A stretch of 64,000 nucleotides of DNA from Aselliscus stoliczkanus (Eukaryota > Chordata > Mammalia > Chiroptera > Hipposideridae). Made by a program: the position numbers and the translations under genes. The notes under the pieces were generated by a model. The model saw only the letters and a program-made list of their open reading frames with translations, made no database searches and had not been told where the DNA came from. Shown in pieces: positions 1-11,469 of the stretch. Position 1 is the first letter of the stretch. Each line of letters begins with the position of its first letter. Where the stretch lies: contig CM066728.1 of assembly GCA_033961575.1 (NCBI GenBank), forward strand, positions 107,526,852-107,590,851. Direction: 5' to 3'.

Positions 1-209
1 CGGACATACCATATGGCTAACATGGATTGCTTTCTAAAAGAACCAGGGGAAGCCTGGAGGTTTGCCTGAGCATCAGGATGGCTTACTGGGCTCATATGTA
101 CACTCTCCTGTGCCTTAGGAGGTCTCTCTCCCACTGAGTAATTATATCAGTAATCAAACCTTCCAAAATTGTGGCTGTCAATAAAGTGTATCACGTGTTT
201 TCTAATGTA
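1..209. other. Unique intergenic sequence at window edge
   Basis: No coding frame, RNA gene or repeat family was recognised here. It ends at the TA dinucleotide that flanks the MITE. Confidence 0.5.
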
Positions 210-289
210 TGAAAATTGGACAATTAAGTTCGCGAACTTTCCACCACGTTCTTATACAGTGGAAAGTTTGCAAACTTAATTGACCTTCA
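210..289. mobile_element. 80-bp hairpin MITE, Tc1/mariner type, TA target duplication
   Basis: The element is exactly 80 bp and is flanked on both sides by TA (208-209 and 290-291), the duplication made by Tc1/mariner transposases. Its two halves are inverted copies. The arm at about 220-244 pairs with about 260-284 with only two internal differences, around a loop near 245-259. Each arm contains a 14-bp perfect palindrome, AAGTTCGCGAACTT in the left arm and AAGTTTGCAAACTT in the right. The difference is what decay of both CpGs would produce. The size and design match the primate mariner MITE MADE1 (80 bp, nearly all terminal inverted repeat), but the sequence is not MADE1. No transposase is present, so it would have been mobilised in trans. 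Family name unknown. Confidence 0.8.
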
Positions 290-465
290 TATATGACTAA
301 TGAGTATCATCTTAATTTCTTAGGATGACATACACATGTGTCTTAAATCACATGTGTCAATGACTTTCCAAAAAAGCTTGGAGGCTTACAGAGGATGGTG
401 TTCTGCCTAATTGAGGACTAGAATAATAAGAGATTTTATATATATATATATAATTTTTTTTAATT
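290..465. other. Unique AT-rich spacer
   Basis: No feature recognised apart from a short TA run (about 438-452) that became the target of the next SINE. Confidence 0.4.
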
Positions 466-574
466 GTTTTTTTTTTTTTAAGGGCAGTGTCACTGGCCCT
501 CATATATGGGACCCGAACCAGGGCTGCTGGCTTCCCAAGCCAGTGCTTAACCACTGCGCCACTCGGCCGGCCCC
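466..574 (-). mobile_element. tRNA-derived SINE (lineage-specific family, copy 1)
   Basis: Read on the minus strand, it starts GGGGCCGGCCGAGTGGC. It carries an A-box-like TGGCGCAGTGG and a B-box GGTTCGGGTCC, the internal RNA polymerase III promoter of tRNA. The 3' domain ends in CCAGTGACACTGCCCT and an A tail (T run at 467-479 on the + strand). Flanking TATATATAATTTTT-like sequence on both sides looks like a target-site duplication, although the low complexity makes this uncertain. Copies 2-5 are at 5.6, 38.8, 45.2 and 50.0 kb. Confidence 0.9.
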
Positions 575-1917
575 TATATATAATTTTTATAATATATACT
601 ATACTCTAATATATATTGCCCAAAGATTTAAGGGAAAAACACAAATTTTGTGAGTGAAATGGTGCAGAAAAAGCAAAGAATATAAATAATACTTCAAAGA
701 TGTGGCTCTGAGCCCTTGTCGTTTTACATTAATGTGGTTTTTCATTAAAGGGTCTTTTCATATTCCTGGTCTCCTCAAAACTCATCTTGTTGTTAGTTGG
801 TTGGAGTTCATGTTTATTGAATGGATTAAAGATGCCATTATATTTCGTATTATGTAATCCTGGTCAAGAGGACACGATGTTGGAACAGGGGCCCACTGGA
901 TGAGATGAAGATCAATGACGGTTCCCACACCCTTCAGTTTGGTGTGGTCTGGTCGGGGCTGTGTGCTACACAGGCAGTTCTGACCCCCTTTAGCTCCCCT
1001 GGGAAACACAAGAGACAGTTCAGAACTAATGTGGGTCACTGTGGGACGGGTCTCAGGGTCTCATCCTAAAATAGGCAAAATTCAGCCAATCAAGCACTTC
1101 GGTCACCTGTCTCGGCGTCAGCTGCGTGTTCCTCCCCCTGAGACTTTTAGTTCTTTGAGATCATAGCTGATGTGTTTCTTGTCTCTCTTTCCCGCCCCCC
1201 CATTCATTTCTTTTTCCTTCTTCTGAACTTCCCACTGTGGGTGGGGACAGTTATCATTCATGGGGTAACCTAGGGTCCATACACCACAGGAGGGAGAGAG
1301 CAGGGCTGACCCAGGTCTGGAGAGGGCCCTGAGCCTTGAGCAGGCATTTCTGTTTCCTTTGGCCTCTGCCTGGAGAGAGCACGACACAGGCCTGACCTCC
1401 ATGTCTCAACTTTTACAAGAGCAGATCCCCATGCCCCAAGGGAAAGCTCAGGTCAGATTGCTGCCTGCCTGATTCTGGGAGAAGTATAAAGAAGCAGCTG
1501 AGATGTAAAGCAAAGGCATGCTCTCCCAAATAATTTTTATCGGCAATAAATCTGATGTTTTGTACCTCATCTGCCTGACACTTGCCTGTCTCTCAGCTGT
1601 TCCTAAATTTTGGCAAGGAAAAATGGACTAAGGTTATTAACCTATAAAACTTATAAAAATTTTCAATACAGCGTCTCATTTCATATGTCCTTGAGCCAGT
1701 CATTAGCTCAGTTCTGCTCCCAAGAATGGTCCCAGATAAAAATATAAAGAAAAGAAACACACACACACACACACAAATGAAATGGCCCTTGTCCTCAGTG
1801 AGTTCAAAGCTTGGCGAGAACACAGATAATTTTTGAAAATCAAAGAACCACATGCTAAAGTCTTGGGGAGAACTAAATTCTGGAGGCTCGAAGCATTTCC
1901 AGTTGTACTAAGGCCAC
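575..1917. other. Unique intergenic sequence with a short (AC)n tract
   Basis: A short (AC)n microsatellite lies at about 1756-1774. Open frames are under 95 codons, overlap in several frames and show no recognisable protein. No repeat family was recognised with confidence. Confidence 0.5.
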
Positions 1918-2044
1918 ACAGCACCTGGACATCTGGATAAAATGCAGATTCTGATTCTGTAGGTTTGGGGCGAAGTGGCATTCTGCATTTCTAACAAGCT
2001 CCCAGGTGATGCTGAAGCTGTTGGTCCTTGGACCACACTGAGCA
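1918..2044 (-). mobile_element. MER5A-like nonautonomous hAT (Charlie) DNA transposon fragment
   Basis: The block around CATTTCTAACAAGCTCCCAG and GGTGATGCTGAAGCTGTTGG, ending near GACCACACTGAG, is the diagnostic MER5A core in reverse orientation. Old and diverged; no transposase. Confidence 0.75.
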
Positions 2045-2394
2045 GCAAGGAGCAAGGCCAGAGACCCACAGAGAAGGGGCACCCTGCCAATCCATCTTCG
2101 AAAGGTCAGGAAAGGCTTCGCTGAGGAGGGGACCACTAGGCTGAATCTTCAAAGATGAGCCATTTGTCAGGAAAGAGCTGGAATAATGGACTGTCTGAAA
2201 GACAGGCACTGTGGAAGGGCATGAGGGTGTGTTGGTGTTTGAGGAACCGTGAGGTGATGAGATGAAGTATGAGATGATTGTGATTTGGAAAGGGGGAGAA
2301 ATAAGGAATAATATTCAATGCTAAGGATGGAGTTTTGATTTTTATCCTGCAAGTAATTGGGAACATCAAAGAACTTACAGGGAATTTTTATGGT
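2045..2394. repeat. Ancient interspersed repeat, family not resolved
   Basis: The stretch around AAGGCTTCGCTGAGGAGG, followed by a GGAAGGGCATGAGGG-like motif, resembles a very old mammalian repeat that is usually found downstream of an ATTCATTCAACAAA block. A related piece is at 22985-23260. Subfamily not determined. Confidence 0.4.
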
Positions 2395-5300
2395 CTCCTT
2401 TAAATTTTTAATTGACTTTAATTTTTTAGAACAGTTTTAGATTTACAGAAAAAAAAAAATGAGGAGATATTACTAAAGAATTCCCATATGGTGGTCACCC
2501 ATTTTCCCTATTATAAACATCTTAAATTATTAGTATAGTAAATTTGTTACAATCAGTGAGCCAATATCAATATATTATTATCTATTAAAATCCATATTTT
2601 ATTTGTATTTCCTTCATGTGTACCTAATGTCCTTTTCTGGGTACATAGATTTAGTTGACACGACTTCTTAGATTCCTCTTGGCTCTGGCAGTTTCTGTGA
2701 CTTTCCTTGTTTTCGATGACCTTGACATTTTTGAGAAATACTGGTTAGATATTTTGTAGGATGCCCCTCTAATGGGCTTTGTCTGATGCTTTTATCCTGA
2801 TAACACTGGGGTTATGGGTTATTGGGAGAAAGACCACGAAGGTAAAGTGCCATTTTCATTACGTCATACTAAGGGCACGTAGTATCATCATGCTTAGTGA
2901 CTGTTGACGTTGATCTTGGTCACCCTGCTGGGGTGGTGCTTGGTTTCTGTGCTCTAGAGTTACTCTGTCTTTCTCTTTCCCGTGTTGTTCCCTTTGAAGG
3001 GTAGTTGCGTACTGAAGGAGCAGGCTATCTCCTTCTCCTCCCTGAGGGCAGAGTATCTACATAAGTTATTTGGAAATACCCTGCATGGGAAAAGTGTCTC
3101 TTCTCCCCGTTTATAAATGTATTCAATCATTTATATCAGCACGGCCTTATGAATATTTATTTTATACTGTAATCCAAAACTATCTTATTTATTTTGTTGC
3201 TCCGATTGTGTAGCTTTGTTTATGGGGAAATGTTTCAGTGGCACCTACGTCCCATTGACATACCCGTCATGGGGGCTTTCCTTTCAGCGCTTTCTTATTA
3301 TCTGGGACTACAAGATACTCCTGGTCTATCTTGTACGTTCTCTTCCCCAGTCCTAGAATCAGCCATTTCCCCCAAGGAGCGCTGATTCCCTTTATTGGAG
3401 AATGGTAGACAACGCCAAGATTTGGGTGCTAGGGGTGCTCATTCCTACTGGGGTGTTGCTTAATTTAGCCTTTTTCAGCTCATAGAACAAGGAAATGTGT
3501 GGGTGTATACTAACCTTCATTGATACACATATCTATAAATATTTCTATATGTAACCATTTGTCTCGTTATTAGGCTAAACAGTTCGTACTGATGGCTCCA
3601 TCTCCTATCCAGTTACTGCATGGATCATTCTAGCCTCCTTCCCGTGCTTGTATGTAAATTCTCAGTCCTGCGGTGAGAAACCTGTCCACGTGTCCACGTA
3701 CTGATTTGCTCAGCTCCTGTGTGCATGGAGAGCAGTGTCACCGCTGTGAACCGGTACCATATGGGAAACAGCTTTGTCAACGAGAGCGCCATGGGTATGT
3801 GCGGCTTCCATGCCTTCAGGCATCGGACTCTGCTCATGTCCGGTTACTTAGGTCAGCACCTTCTCCTGTCACCCCTTTCAATGAGGTTGTTTCAGACATT
3901 GGTAATGTATTAAGATTCTCTTGTCGCATTCTGCATTTCTTATTCAGATATCCCAAACTTCCAAATGATTTTTGAAAATTTGCGTGCACTGAGGGTCACT
4001 GTCTGTCCTGTAAAAGTCTGTGGATTTTTGACAAATGCCTAATGTCATATATTCACCATTACAGTATCATACAACATAGGTTTTATTGCCCTAAAATTCT
4101 CCTGTCCTTCATCCATTTTTTCTTTTTTCTCTCTTCCGAAGCTCCTGGCAACCACTGATCATTTTATAGTCTTTATAGTTTTACATTTTCCAGAATGTCA
4201 CATAGTTGGAATCACGCAGTATGTTGCCTTTCCAGACTGGCTTCTTTCGCATAGCAATCTGCATTTAAAGTCACTGCTTATTTTCTTGTATCTTCATAGC
4301 TCATTTATTTTTATTGCTGAGTAATATTCCACTGTAGGGATGTACCACAGTTTATCCATTCCCCTATTGAAGGACATCTTGGTTGCTTTCAGCTTTTGAT
4401 GATTATGAGTAAAGCTGCTGTAAATATTCAAGTGCCAGATTTTATGTGGATGTAAGTTTTCAAGTTCATTGGATAAGTATTTAGGAGCACAACTGCTGGA
4501 TCACATGGTGAGATGTGTTTAGCTTTGTAAGGAATTGCCAAACTGCCTTCCAAAGTAGCTGTATCATTTTGTATTTCCACCAGCTGTGTTTCATTCTTGC
4601 CAGCATTCAGTATTGCTAGTTTTTGGATTTTAGATACTATAATAGATGCGTAGTGGTATCTCCTTGTTTCAATTTCCATTTCCCCCTTGAGAAATGATGT
4701 TGAGTGACTTTGAATATGCTTTCTTGCCATCTCTATATCTTCCTTGGTGCAGTGTCTGCTCAGCTGTTTGCCCATTTCTTAATTGGGTTGTTCTTTCTGT
4801 TATAGTTGAGTTTTAAGAGTTCTTTGCATATTTCGGATAACAGTCCTTTATCAGATGTGTCTTTTGTAAATATTTTCCTCTGGTCCATGGCTTCTATTTT
4901 GATTTTCTTAACTGGGTCTTTAATACATGCAAAGCTTTTAATTTTAGTGAAGTCTAATTTATTATTTTTTTGGTCATGTGTTGTACCATTGGTGTTATAT
5001 CTGAAAACTCATTGCTAAACCCAAAGTCACATTTTCTCCTAGGAGTTTTATAGCACTACATTTATATTTAGTTCTATGATTCATTTGTGTTAATTTTTGT
5101 GAAAGCTGTAAGGTTTATCTCTATATTCATTCTTTCTGCATATAAATGCCCAATTTACCAGCATCATTTATTGAAAATGCTATTCTTTTTCTGTTAAATT
5201 GCCTTTCCTACTTTGTCAGAGATCAGTTAATGATACTTATGTGGGTCTATTTCTGGATTCTCTATACTGTCCCATTGATCTATGTGTCTATTTCTCATGA

Positions 5301-6125
5301 CTGTGTTTTGATTACTGTAGTTTTATAGTAAGTCCCGAAGTCAAGTATTATCAGTCCTCCAACTTTTTAAATCTTCTTTAGTATTGTGCTGGCTAGTCTA
5401 GATCTTTAGCCTTTCCATATCAACTTTAGAATTAGTTTGTTGATAACCACAAAACAGCTTCTTGGCATTGTGATATATTTACTCATATGTATATATCAAG
5501 TTGGGAAGTATGGTCATTTTAACAATATTGATTTTTCTGATCTGTGAACATGGAATATGCCTCCATTTATTTGAAGATTCTTTGATTTCTCTCATCAGAG
5601 TTTTGTAGCATTCAATATATTATTTTTGCTTTTGTTTTGTTTTGTTTTTTTGAGGGCAGTGTCACTGGTGCTCATATGTGGGACCCGAACCAGGGCCGCT
5701 GGCGTCCCAAGCCAGCATTTAATCACTGAGCCACTCGGCCGGCCCCGCATTCAATATATTAATCCTATACATATTTTGCTAGATTTATACCTTAGTATTC
5801 CATTAATTTGGTGCTATTACAAATGAAAAAAAATTTAAATTCCAATTATTTATTGCTGGTGTGTAGGAGAACAATTAGTTTTTGAACATTAGGCTGTTCA
5901 AACTTTGTTGTAAGCACTAAGTAGTATCAGGAGTAATTTTGTTGATTTCGGGGAATTTTCTACACAGACATGTTATTAATGAACAAAGATAGTTTTAATT
6001 CTTCCTTCCCAATCGGTACCTTTTATTTCATTTTCTTGCCTTATTGAACTAGTTAGGTTTTCTAGTATCATGTTGAATAGGAGTGATGGCAGGGGACATT
6101 CTTGCTTTACTGCCGTAATTTAATT
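2395..6125 (-). mobile_element. Old L1 LINE, antisense: 3' UTR and C-terminal ORF2 remnant
   Basis: About 2395-4090 matches the long 3' UTR of older mammalian L1M elements, including the blocks around AACAGTTTTAGATTTACAG and ACCTAATGTCCTTTTCTG. From about 4090 the sequence is reverse-strand ORF2. A minus-strand frame at 4775-4428 contains a diverged form of the ORF2 C-terminal motif (a KEDI-x-A-KH-like block, then a basic stretch ending RYHY). The reading frame is broken by many stops, so this is a dead copy. A young SINE (5623-5746) is nested in it, so the SINE is later. Start and end are approximate. Confidence 0.85.
5623..5746 (-). mobile_element. tRNA-derived SINE (copy 2) nested in L1
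   Basis: This has the same structure as copy 1, read on the minus strand. A perfect 15-bp target-site duplication, GCATTCAATATATTA, flanks it at 5608-5622 and 5747-5761. That fixes the insertion boundaries and shows L1-type target-primed integration. The T-rich tail at the left edge is the 3' poly(A). Confidence 0.95.
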
Positions 6126-6444
6126 TTTGTACGATGAATTTCTAGGTTAGGTGAGAAAAGGAATAGAAGGAAGGAAAGGAGGCAGTATTGCTGTAGTCTA
6201 ATTAAAAAATGACTTTTTCAAAACTGTGGAAGGAAGGTTGAAAGAAGAAGATGGATTCAAGAGAAATGACAACTCTGTAGACTCTGGTTGACTATCAGGT
6301 GCAATGATGATGATGAAAAGCATCCAAGTTACAGCTGGCCTCCAATAAGCTGGCCGGACAGTGAGGTGATGAAGTGGCACCATTCACAAAAGGAGGAAAC
6401 TTGGAAATTTTAAGAATTGTTCTGAATATATTTCCATATTTTAA
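6126..6444. other. Unique intergenic sequence
   Basis: No family or coding frame recognised. Confidence 0.4.
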
Positions 6445-6590
6445 ACTCAATAGCCATGCATCTCTGTGAGGTAGATGCTATTATTATTCTCAAATTATGG
6501 ACGAGGAGCAGAGACATGTAGAAGTTAAGTAACTTAAAATTATATTGTTGTATGGCAGAGACTAAACCCAGGATGACCTGGCCCTGGAGT
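6445..6590 (-). mobile_element. MIR SINE, antisense
   Basis: The reverse complement reads as the MIR core: a TTACTTAACTTCT block, a degenerate CTC-x-TCCATAATTTGAGAATAATAAT stretch (interrupted here) and CTACCTCACAGAG. Diverged ancient copy. Confidence 0.75.
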
Positions 6591-7289
6591 CAATACTCCG
6601 TAATATATAAATCTTATATGTATGCAATCTGGGAGAAGATTAATTCAGGCTTGGGCATGTGGTGTTCTAGGAACTTGTGGGATTTTAAGTGGACATGTAA
6701 TTATTTGTTTCTTAAGCTATGTTGTTGGCAAAGTGTCTGTTATCATAGTATTTTTCATATGTTGTGAATATCTGCAATGTTTCATAATAGAATATTCCAT
6801 ATAAGATTTGATGGTGTGAAAGCATTGTCTTGACTCTCCAATAGGGCCTGACATAGCTTGCATATAAAAGGCAGTTATTGAGACTACTTCTTATTTTTGT
6901 AACATACATGTCTATTCTCAACCTGAGATCAGCATTGAAAACTAGGGTAGAAAGCCATCCAGATGGCAGAAACTTTGAGGATGGAGCTGGTCTCATATTC
7001 TGTGAAGGACCACCTGGTCTCAGAACTGTGTGATCAAATCCTGGAAGAATCTCCTAACATCTCCTGTGTTGGGAGAAAAGCAGGAGGTGAGGGCAGGCCA
7101 TGAGCACTGGGTAACGCACGTACCATTTAATGATTTCACAGTATTGATTAGTGTAGAAAAATTATAACTAAATAAAAATATAAATAAACACATAAGAAAA
7201 GGTTATATAATGCCTATACAGTTAACATTTGTTAATCTCCTTCTAGTCTTTTTCTCCTGCTTATATGTATTTTAATTATCAGTATATTA
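6591..7289. other. Unique intergenic sequence
   Basis: Nothing recognised. The short frames on both strands overlap one another and encode no recognisable domain. Confidence 0.4.
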
Positions 7290-7410
7290 ATTTACTTTTT
7301 TATGCCTTTTAAAGTAGAGACTATACTTGTATCTATTTAAAATATGTATTTCCAGTTTCTCACACAATGCTAGGCACACAGTGGACAGCATTAAATATTT
7401 GTGGGAAAAA
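7290..7410 (+). mobile_element. L2 LINE 3'-end fragment
   Basis: The order of blocks (AGAGACTATACTTGTAT, then CACACAATGCTAGGCACACA, then a GCATTAAATATTTGTGGG-like end) is that of the L2 3' terminus. Very diverged. Confidence 0.6.
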
Positions 7411-8794
7411 ATGAAATCCAGAAATCAATACAAATGGTTCATGCTCACAAATTTTTATTTTGGAACATATTTGTTATCTATATATAATGATCTTTTAAAT
7501 AATTTTTTTTAAATTTTGCCTTGAAATTGACTTTTAAATTAATATTGTTATTCCAACTTTAATTTTATTCACCTTATGTATTTTGCCCATCGTTTTATTA
7601 TTAAACTATATATATATATATATATTTTTTTTTTAGGGATATATATATATATATATATTTTAGGTGTGTCTCTCTTTAAAAAGCATATAGTAGAATTTGC
7701 TTTATGACTCAGGATCTTTTGTGATTGAATTTAGCTCTTATATTTATTGTTGTGACTGACATGTTAGCTCTTACTTCTGTTTTTTCATTTCTTTGCTTTC
7801 TGTTTCCTTTTTGGGGAGTTCTGTATTATCTTCTGATCCCGGTATTGTTTTCTTTTTCTTTTTTTTTTTTTTTTTTTACCTTGTAGTGATTTGAAAATGC
7901 ACAGCCCATTTTCATTGTACTGTCAGTGTTAAAATTTTACCAGTATATTTATACTGTAAATATGCCAGTATGCAAATATAAAGTATGTTTTCATTGGCCA
8001 AAGTCTGTTTTTTTTCCTAATCATCAGTGCCAAGGAAGAAATAGTTTTTATTTTCCTTTCAATGATCTGGTAAAGTATTGGGTGGTATTTCATTGACGAA
8101 ACCTCTTATCCCTCTTACATGTCATAAATATTAACAAAGTTATTTTGTTAGACATTAAGAGCAGTTTGGACAGCTGTGGTTGGTGAGGGCAAATTACAGG
8201 GCAGATGTCAGCTTTGTGGATACCTTCATATTATATGTTAGTAGCCATAGATTATTATGTCTGTCACTACGAGTAGGTCAGCTGTGCTACCATAGTTACA
8301 GCAAGGGTCTTTCTAACCCAGGCTTTGTTTCTTAATTATGTTGTGATTTTGCTTTCAGTCAGAACACACACTTCAATAAATAGAACTCTCATCAAATTGT
8401 TTTTAAAACGCAAAACCTTTTTTACAAAACAGAAAGATCTCTTTTTATGATTATTTTTCTACTTGTTAATCTGTCCGGAAATAGGCAACATCAAAAAAAA
8501 ATTATGACATCCCCTTTATATAATTTTCCTGCATCCAATTCAGCTCCTCCATTGATTGGTGAGCATATGATGTCTATAAATCATACTCCATGCCCTGAAA
8601 GTAGGCTGAAGCTTGGGGAGGATCCATCTTACACTGTTAGCTCAAAAGTAGGGCTGGGGGTAATCACAAATATTTCAGCTTTTGAAAAGTTATAAATTAT
8701 CATGGTGTAATAAAATAAGAAAAATGACTTCTCAACTGCTGTTTTATTTTCTCCTTCTCCTTATTTTCACCTATTTTCATTTCTTTAAAATCAC
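7411..8794. other. Unique AT-rich sequence with TA and T tracts
   Basis: It contains two (TA)n runs around 7606-7660 separated by a T run, and a homopolymer T tract at about 7851-7877. A segment near 7960-8005 has a TATAAAG and an ATTGGCCA, which recur near 11600. I read this as a shared old repeat rather than a promoter. No gene recognised. Confidence 0.4.
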
Positions 8795-8900
8795 TTCTAC
8801 ATTGCTTATTATATACCAGGCAATGTTCTCAGCCCTTTACAAATATTAAATCATTGACTTGTCATAACAACCCTAGAGGCAGATATTGATATTGCACCCA
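8795..8900 (-). mobile_element. MIR SINE fragment, antisense
   Basis: The reverse complement of the TTTACAAATATTAAATCATT and CAACCCTAGAGGCAGATATT blocks matches the 3' part of MIR. Diverged. Confidence 0.6.
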
Positions 8901-9069
8901 TTCTAGAGGAGTGTGGGCCGAGGATTTTGCTCTAGACAGGGTTGCTCAGAGTCATGGTCTTAGACATTACCCTCCATCATCTCACCAGCATCTTCAGATA
9001 TCACTGTTGGTACTTGCACAGTTTTGGTTAAGGTGGGTCCTAGGGAGGAAACAGGACATAGGTCAAAGA

Positions 9070-9138
9070 CTAAAACAGATTTGGGTTTGCAGCCCTGGCC
9101 TGACCCTTACTAATTGTGAAAACTATGGGTGGGCAGAG
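9070..9138 (+). mobile_element. MIR SINE, left half (split by LTR insertion)
   Basis: GCAGCCCTGGCCTGACCCTTACTAATTGTG-like sequence (interrupted here by degeneracy) matches the middle of MIR. It stops where the MLT1 LTR begins and resumes at 9683. Confidence 0.65.
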
Positions 9139-9682
9139 TTATGGCCGTAATAGTCCACACCGTAATCCCCAGTACTGTGAAAATGATGAGATACCACACC
9201 TGTGAATATTCTCTTACAGGGCAAAAGGGGATTTGAGATGTGATTAGGATTTTCTAGTTCATTAACTTAAAATAGGGAGATTATCCCGGATTATTGAGAA
9301 CTGCCCGGTAACCACAGGAGCCCTTAAAAGTAGAAGCAGGAGAGGAAGTTGAGGAGAATGCCAGCACAAGGAGCATTCAGTGAGCCATCACTGGCTTGAA
9401 GATGGAGGAGGCCATGTGTCAAGGAAATGGAGACCTCAGTCCTACACTGCAAGGAGCTGACTTCTGCCAACACCAAAAATGAGATTGGAAGCAGATTCTT
9501 CCAGAGCCTCTAGAAAGGAACACAGGCCAGCTAACACCTTGGTTTTGACATTGTAAGACCCTGACCACAGTATCCCCTCATGCTATGTGGGACTTCTCAC
9601 CAAAGATCTGGGGGATAATAAGTTGGTGTTTCAGCTGCTGAACTTGTGGAACTTTGTTACACAGCAATAGCAAACTAATACA
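9139..9682 (+). mobile_element. Solo MLT1 (ERVL-MaLR) LTR inserted in a MIR
   Basis: The segment follows MLT1B/C-type LTR order. It has a TATGGCCGTAATAGTCC start, then GTGAATATTCTCTTACAGGG, GGGAGATTATCCCGGATTAT, GAAGATGGAGGAGG and the terminal TAGCAAACTAATACAG. Only an LTR is present; there is no internal coding region. It interrupts a MIR whose halves abut at both ends. Confidence 0.8.
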
Positions 9683-9830
9683 GTAACCTTGGACAAGTTC
9701 CTGAATCCTGCCGAGTTTGGTTCCTCATCTGTACAGAGTGGCTAATGGTAGGTATGTTCCCGAAGATTAAGTCATTATATGACAGTCTAATATGGTACCC
9801 GAAACATAGTAAAAGTTCAATACATGTGGT
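9683..9830 (+). mobile_element. MIR SINE, right half
   Basis: TAACCTTGGACAAGTTCCTG continues the MIR consensus directly from the left half. It is followed by TCCTCATCTGTACAGAG and a terminal CATAGTAAAAGTTCAATA. Confidence 0.75.
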
Positions 9831-10551
9831 TACATTTCACAGGTATAAAAAATTCATTGTGAGAGTAAAGGGTGAAACAGAGGAATGCTGAATAAGGGAA
9901 GTGGCTCTTTAACTGAATAGGCTGAGTTTTGAGAGACAATTTAGATTTAAAATTAAACCACTAAAAAATTGCAAGGAGAAAAGTCCACAGTTTACCCAAA
10001 CCCATCATACATTGCATGGAAATATGCATTTGCATTTTAATAGGCAGAAGAAAATTAACTGATCTCAGACTGTGGCATCTTCCAGAGGAAACTTTCAGTT
10101 CTGGAAAATAAAAGAGGGGCCAAAATAGAAAATGGAAATCAGTATGGAATATATACAGTGGTTTATAGCCATATGTTCACGTAGCTGACTGGCAGGGCCA
10201 GAACCAACACAGGGCTCATTTTTCGTTCATGCCTGTACAACATTTTTCTTTCACGTCTGTACCACATGCAACTGAGAGCTAAAATGTTTGTGTAAAGTGT
10301 GCAACGGCACCTGAAGGCACCTGTAGCACCAGCATGGGCTACACATTCCCAGCTGTGATGGATATCTGATGGATGTGATATAAGAAGAACCTCTCATCTT
10401 CTACAGAACTCAGGGCAGGCCAGACTGTGAAATGGAACCACTGAGATTTTAAATAGTGTTAATCCACAGATTACGGTTCTGCTGGCTTGTTGGGAAATGT
10501 GAGTAAAAAAGGAGTAGGGAAGTTGCTCCTGAATGATGGGGGCACAGTATT
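9831..10551. other. Unique intergenic sequence
   Basis: No repeat family, coding frame or RNA gene recognised. Confidence 0.4.
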
Positions 10552-10990
10552 CGTTCCCTAGGGTTGCAAGAACAAATGATCCTGAATTGGGTGGCTACAG
10601 ACAACATAAATTTGTTCCCTCACAGTTCTGGATGTGAGAAGCCTGAAACCAAGGTCTTGCCAGGGCGGGCTCCTTCTGGAGGTTCTGAGGAGGCATCTGT
10701 CCCAGGCCTCCCTCCCAGCAACCTCAGGGTTCCTTGGCTTTTGATACATCACTCTGGTCTCTGCCTGTTTTCACACGGCCTTCCCCTCTTGGTTTCTCTC
10801 TTATCAGGGCACAGGTCATTGGATTTAGGGCCCCTTGGGGTAATCTGGGATGACCTCATCTTGAAATTCTTAATGATGTTTGCAAAGACCCTCCAAATAA
10901 GGTCACAGTCACAGGTCCCCAACCCCTAACCCCCCCAGGGGTTAGGACTTGGAAATATCTTTTCTGGGGGGCCACTGTTCCATGTACTGC
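10552..10990 (-). mobile_element. MLT1-type MaLR LTR, antisense
   Basis: This is the reverse complement of an MLT1 LTR: TTCCCTAGGGTTGCAAGAAC, GTTCTGGATGTGAGAAGCCT, TCACACGGCCTTCCC, AATAAGGTCACAGTCACAGG and a terminal GGGGTTAGGACTTGG. An open frame of 121 codons falls inside it and is taken as chance. Confidence 0.8.
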
Positions 10991-11428
10991 TGGGCCTACT
11001 GAAAAATAGCATTACCTTTATAACTGTGGAATCACAACAGCAAATAACAAAGCAAGCCCAGTGGGGCTAATTTCTATGGGTAACATTTTAAGTTTTAAAA
11101 ATATTCTCTAATTTGCATTTCAGGTAAATATTAGTATGATCTTCTACATGAGTAAAAATGCTAATTCTTAGAACCAAAAAAAAAAAATCTATGAAAATGG
11201 TTGAGCCATTATGGGCAGTTATAGTTTATAATCCCTCTTTCTTCTCCAATACAGAGTTATAAAGATTACAACATGAAAAATAAGAAAATTTTACAAAAAA
11301 CAATCCAATTTAAAAATATACAAGCGATTTTTCTATGTTCACTTCAGTTTTTAAAAATATTGCCATTTTTTGGGTCCAAAAATTCCAACTTGTGGTCATG
11401 GTAATTCCGTATTATTTGCCTGCTCCTC

Positions 11429-11469
<41 letters not shown>

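Noticed and set aside
466..574. tRNA gene
   Set aside because: The A- and B-boxes belong to a tRNA-derived SINE with a poly(A) tail and several copies in the window.
4428..4775. 115-codon minus-strand frame as a gene
   Set aside because: It is a broken remnant of L1 ORF2 and is annotated as part of the L1.
10564..10929. 121-codon open frame on the + strand
   Set aside because: Lies entirely within an antisense MLT1 LTR, which has no coding region.
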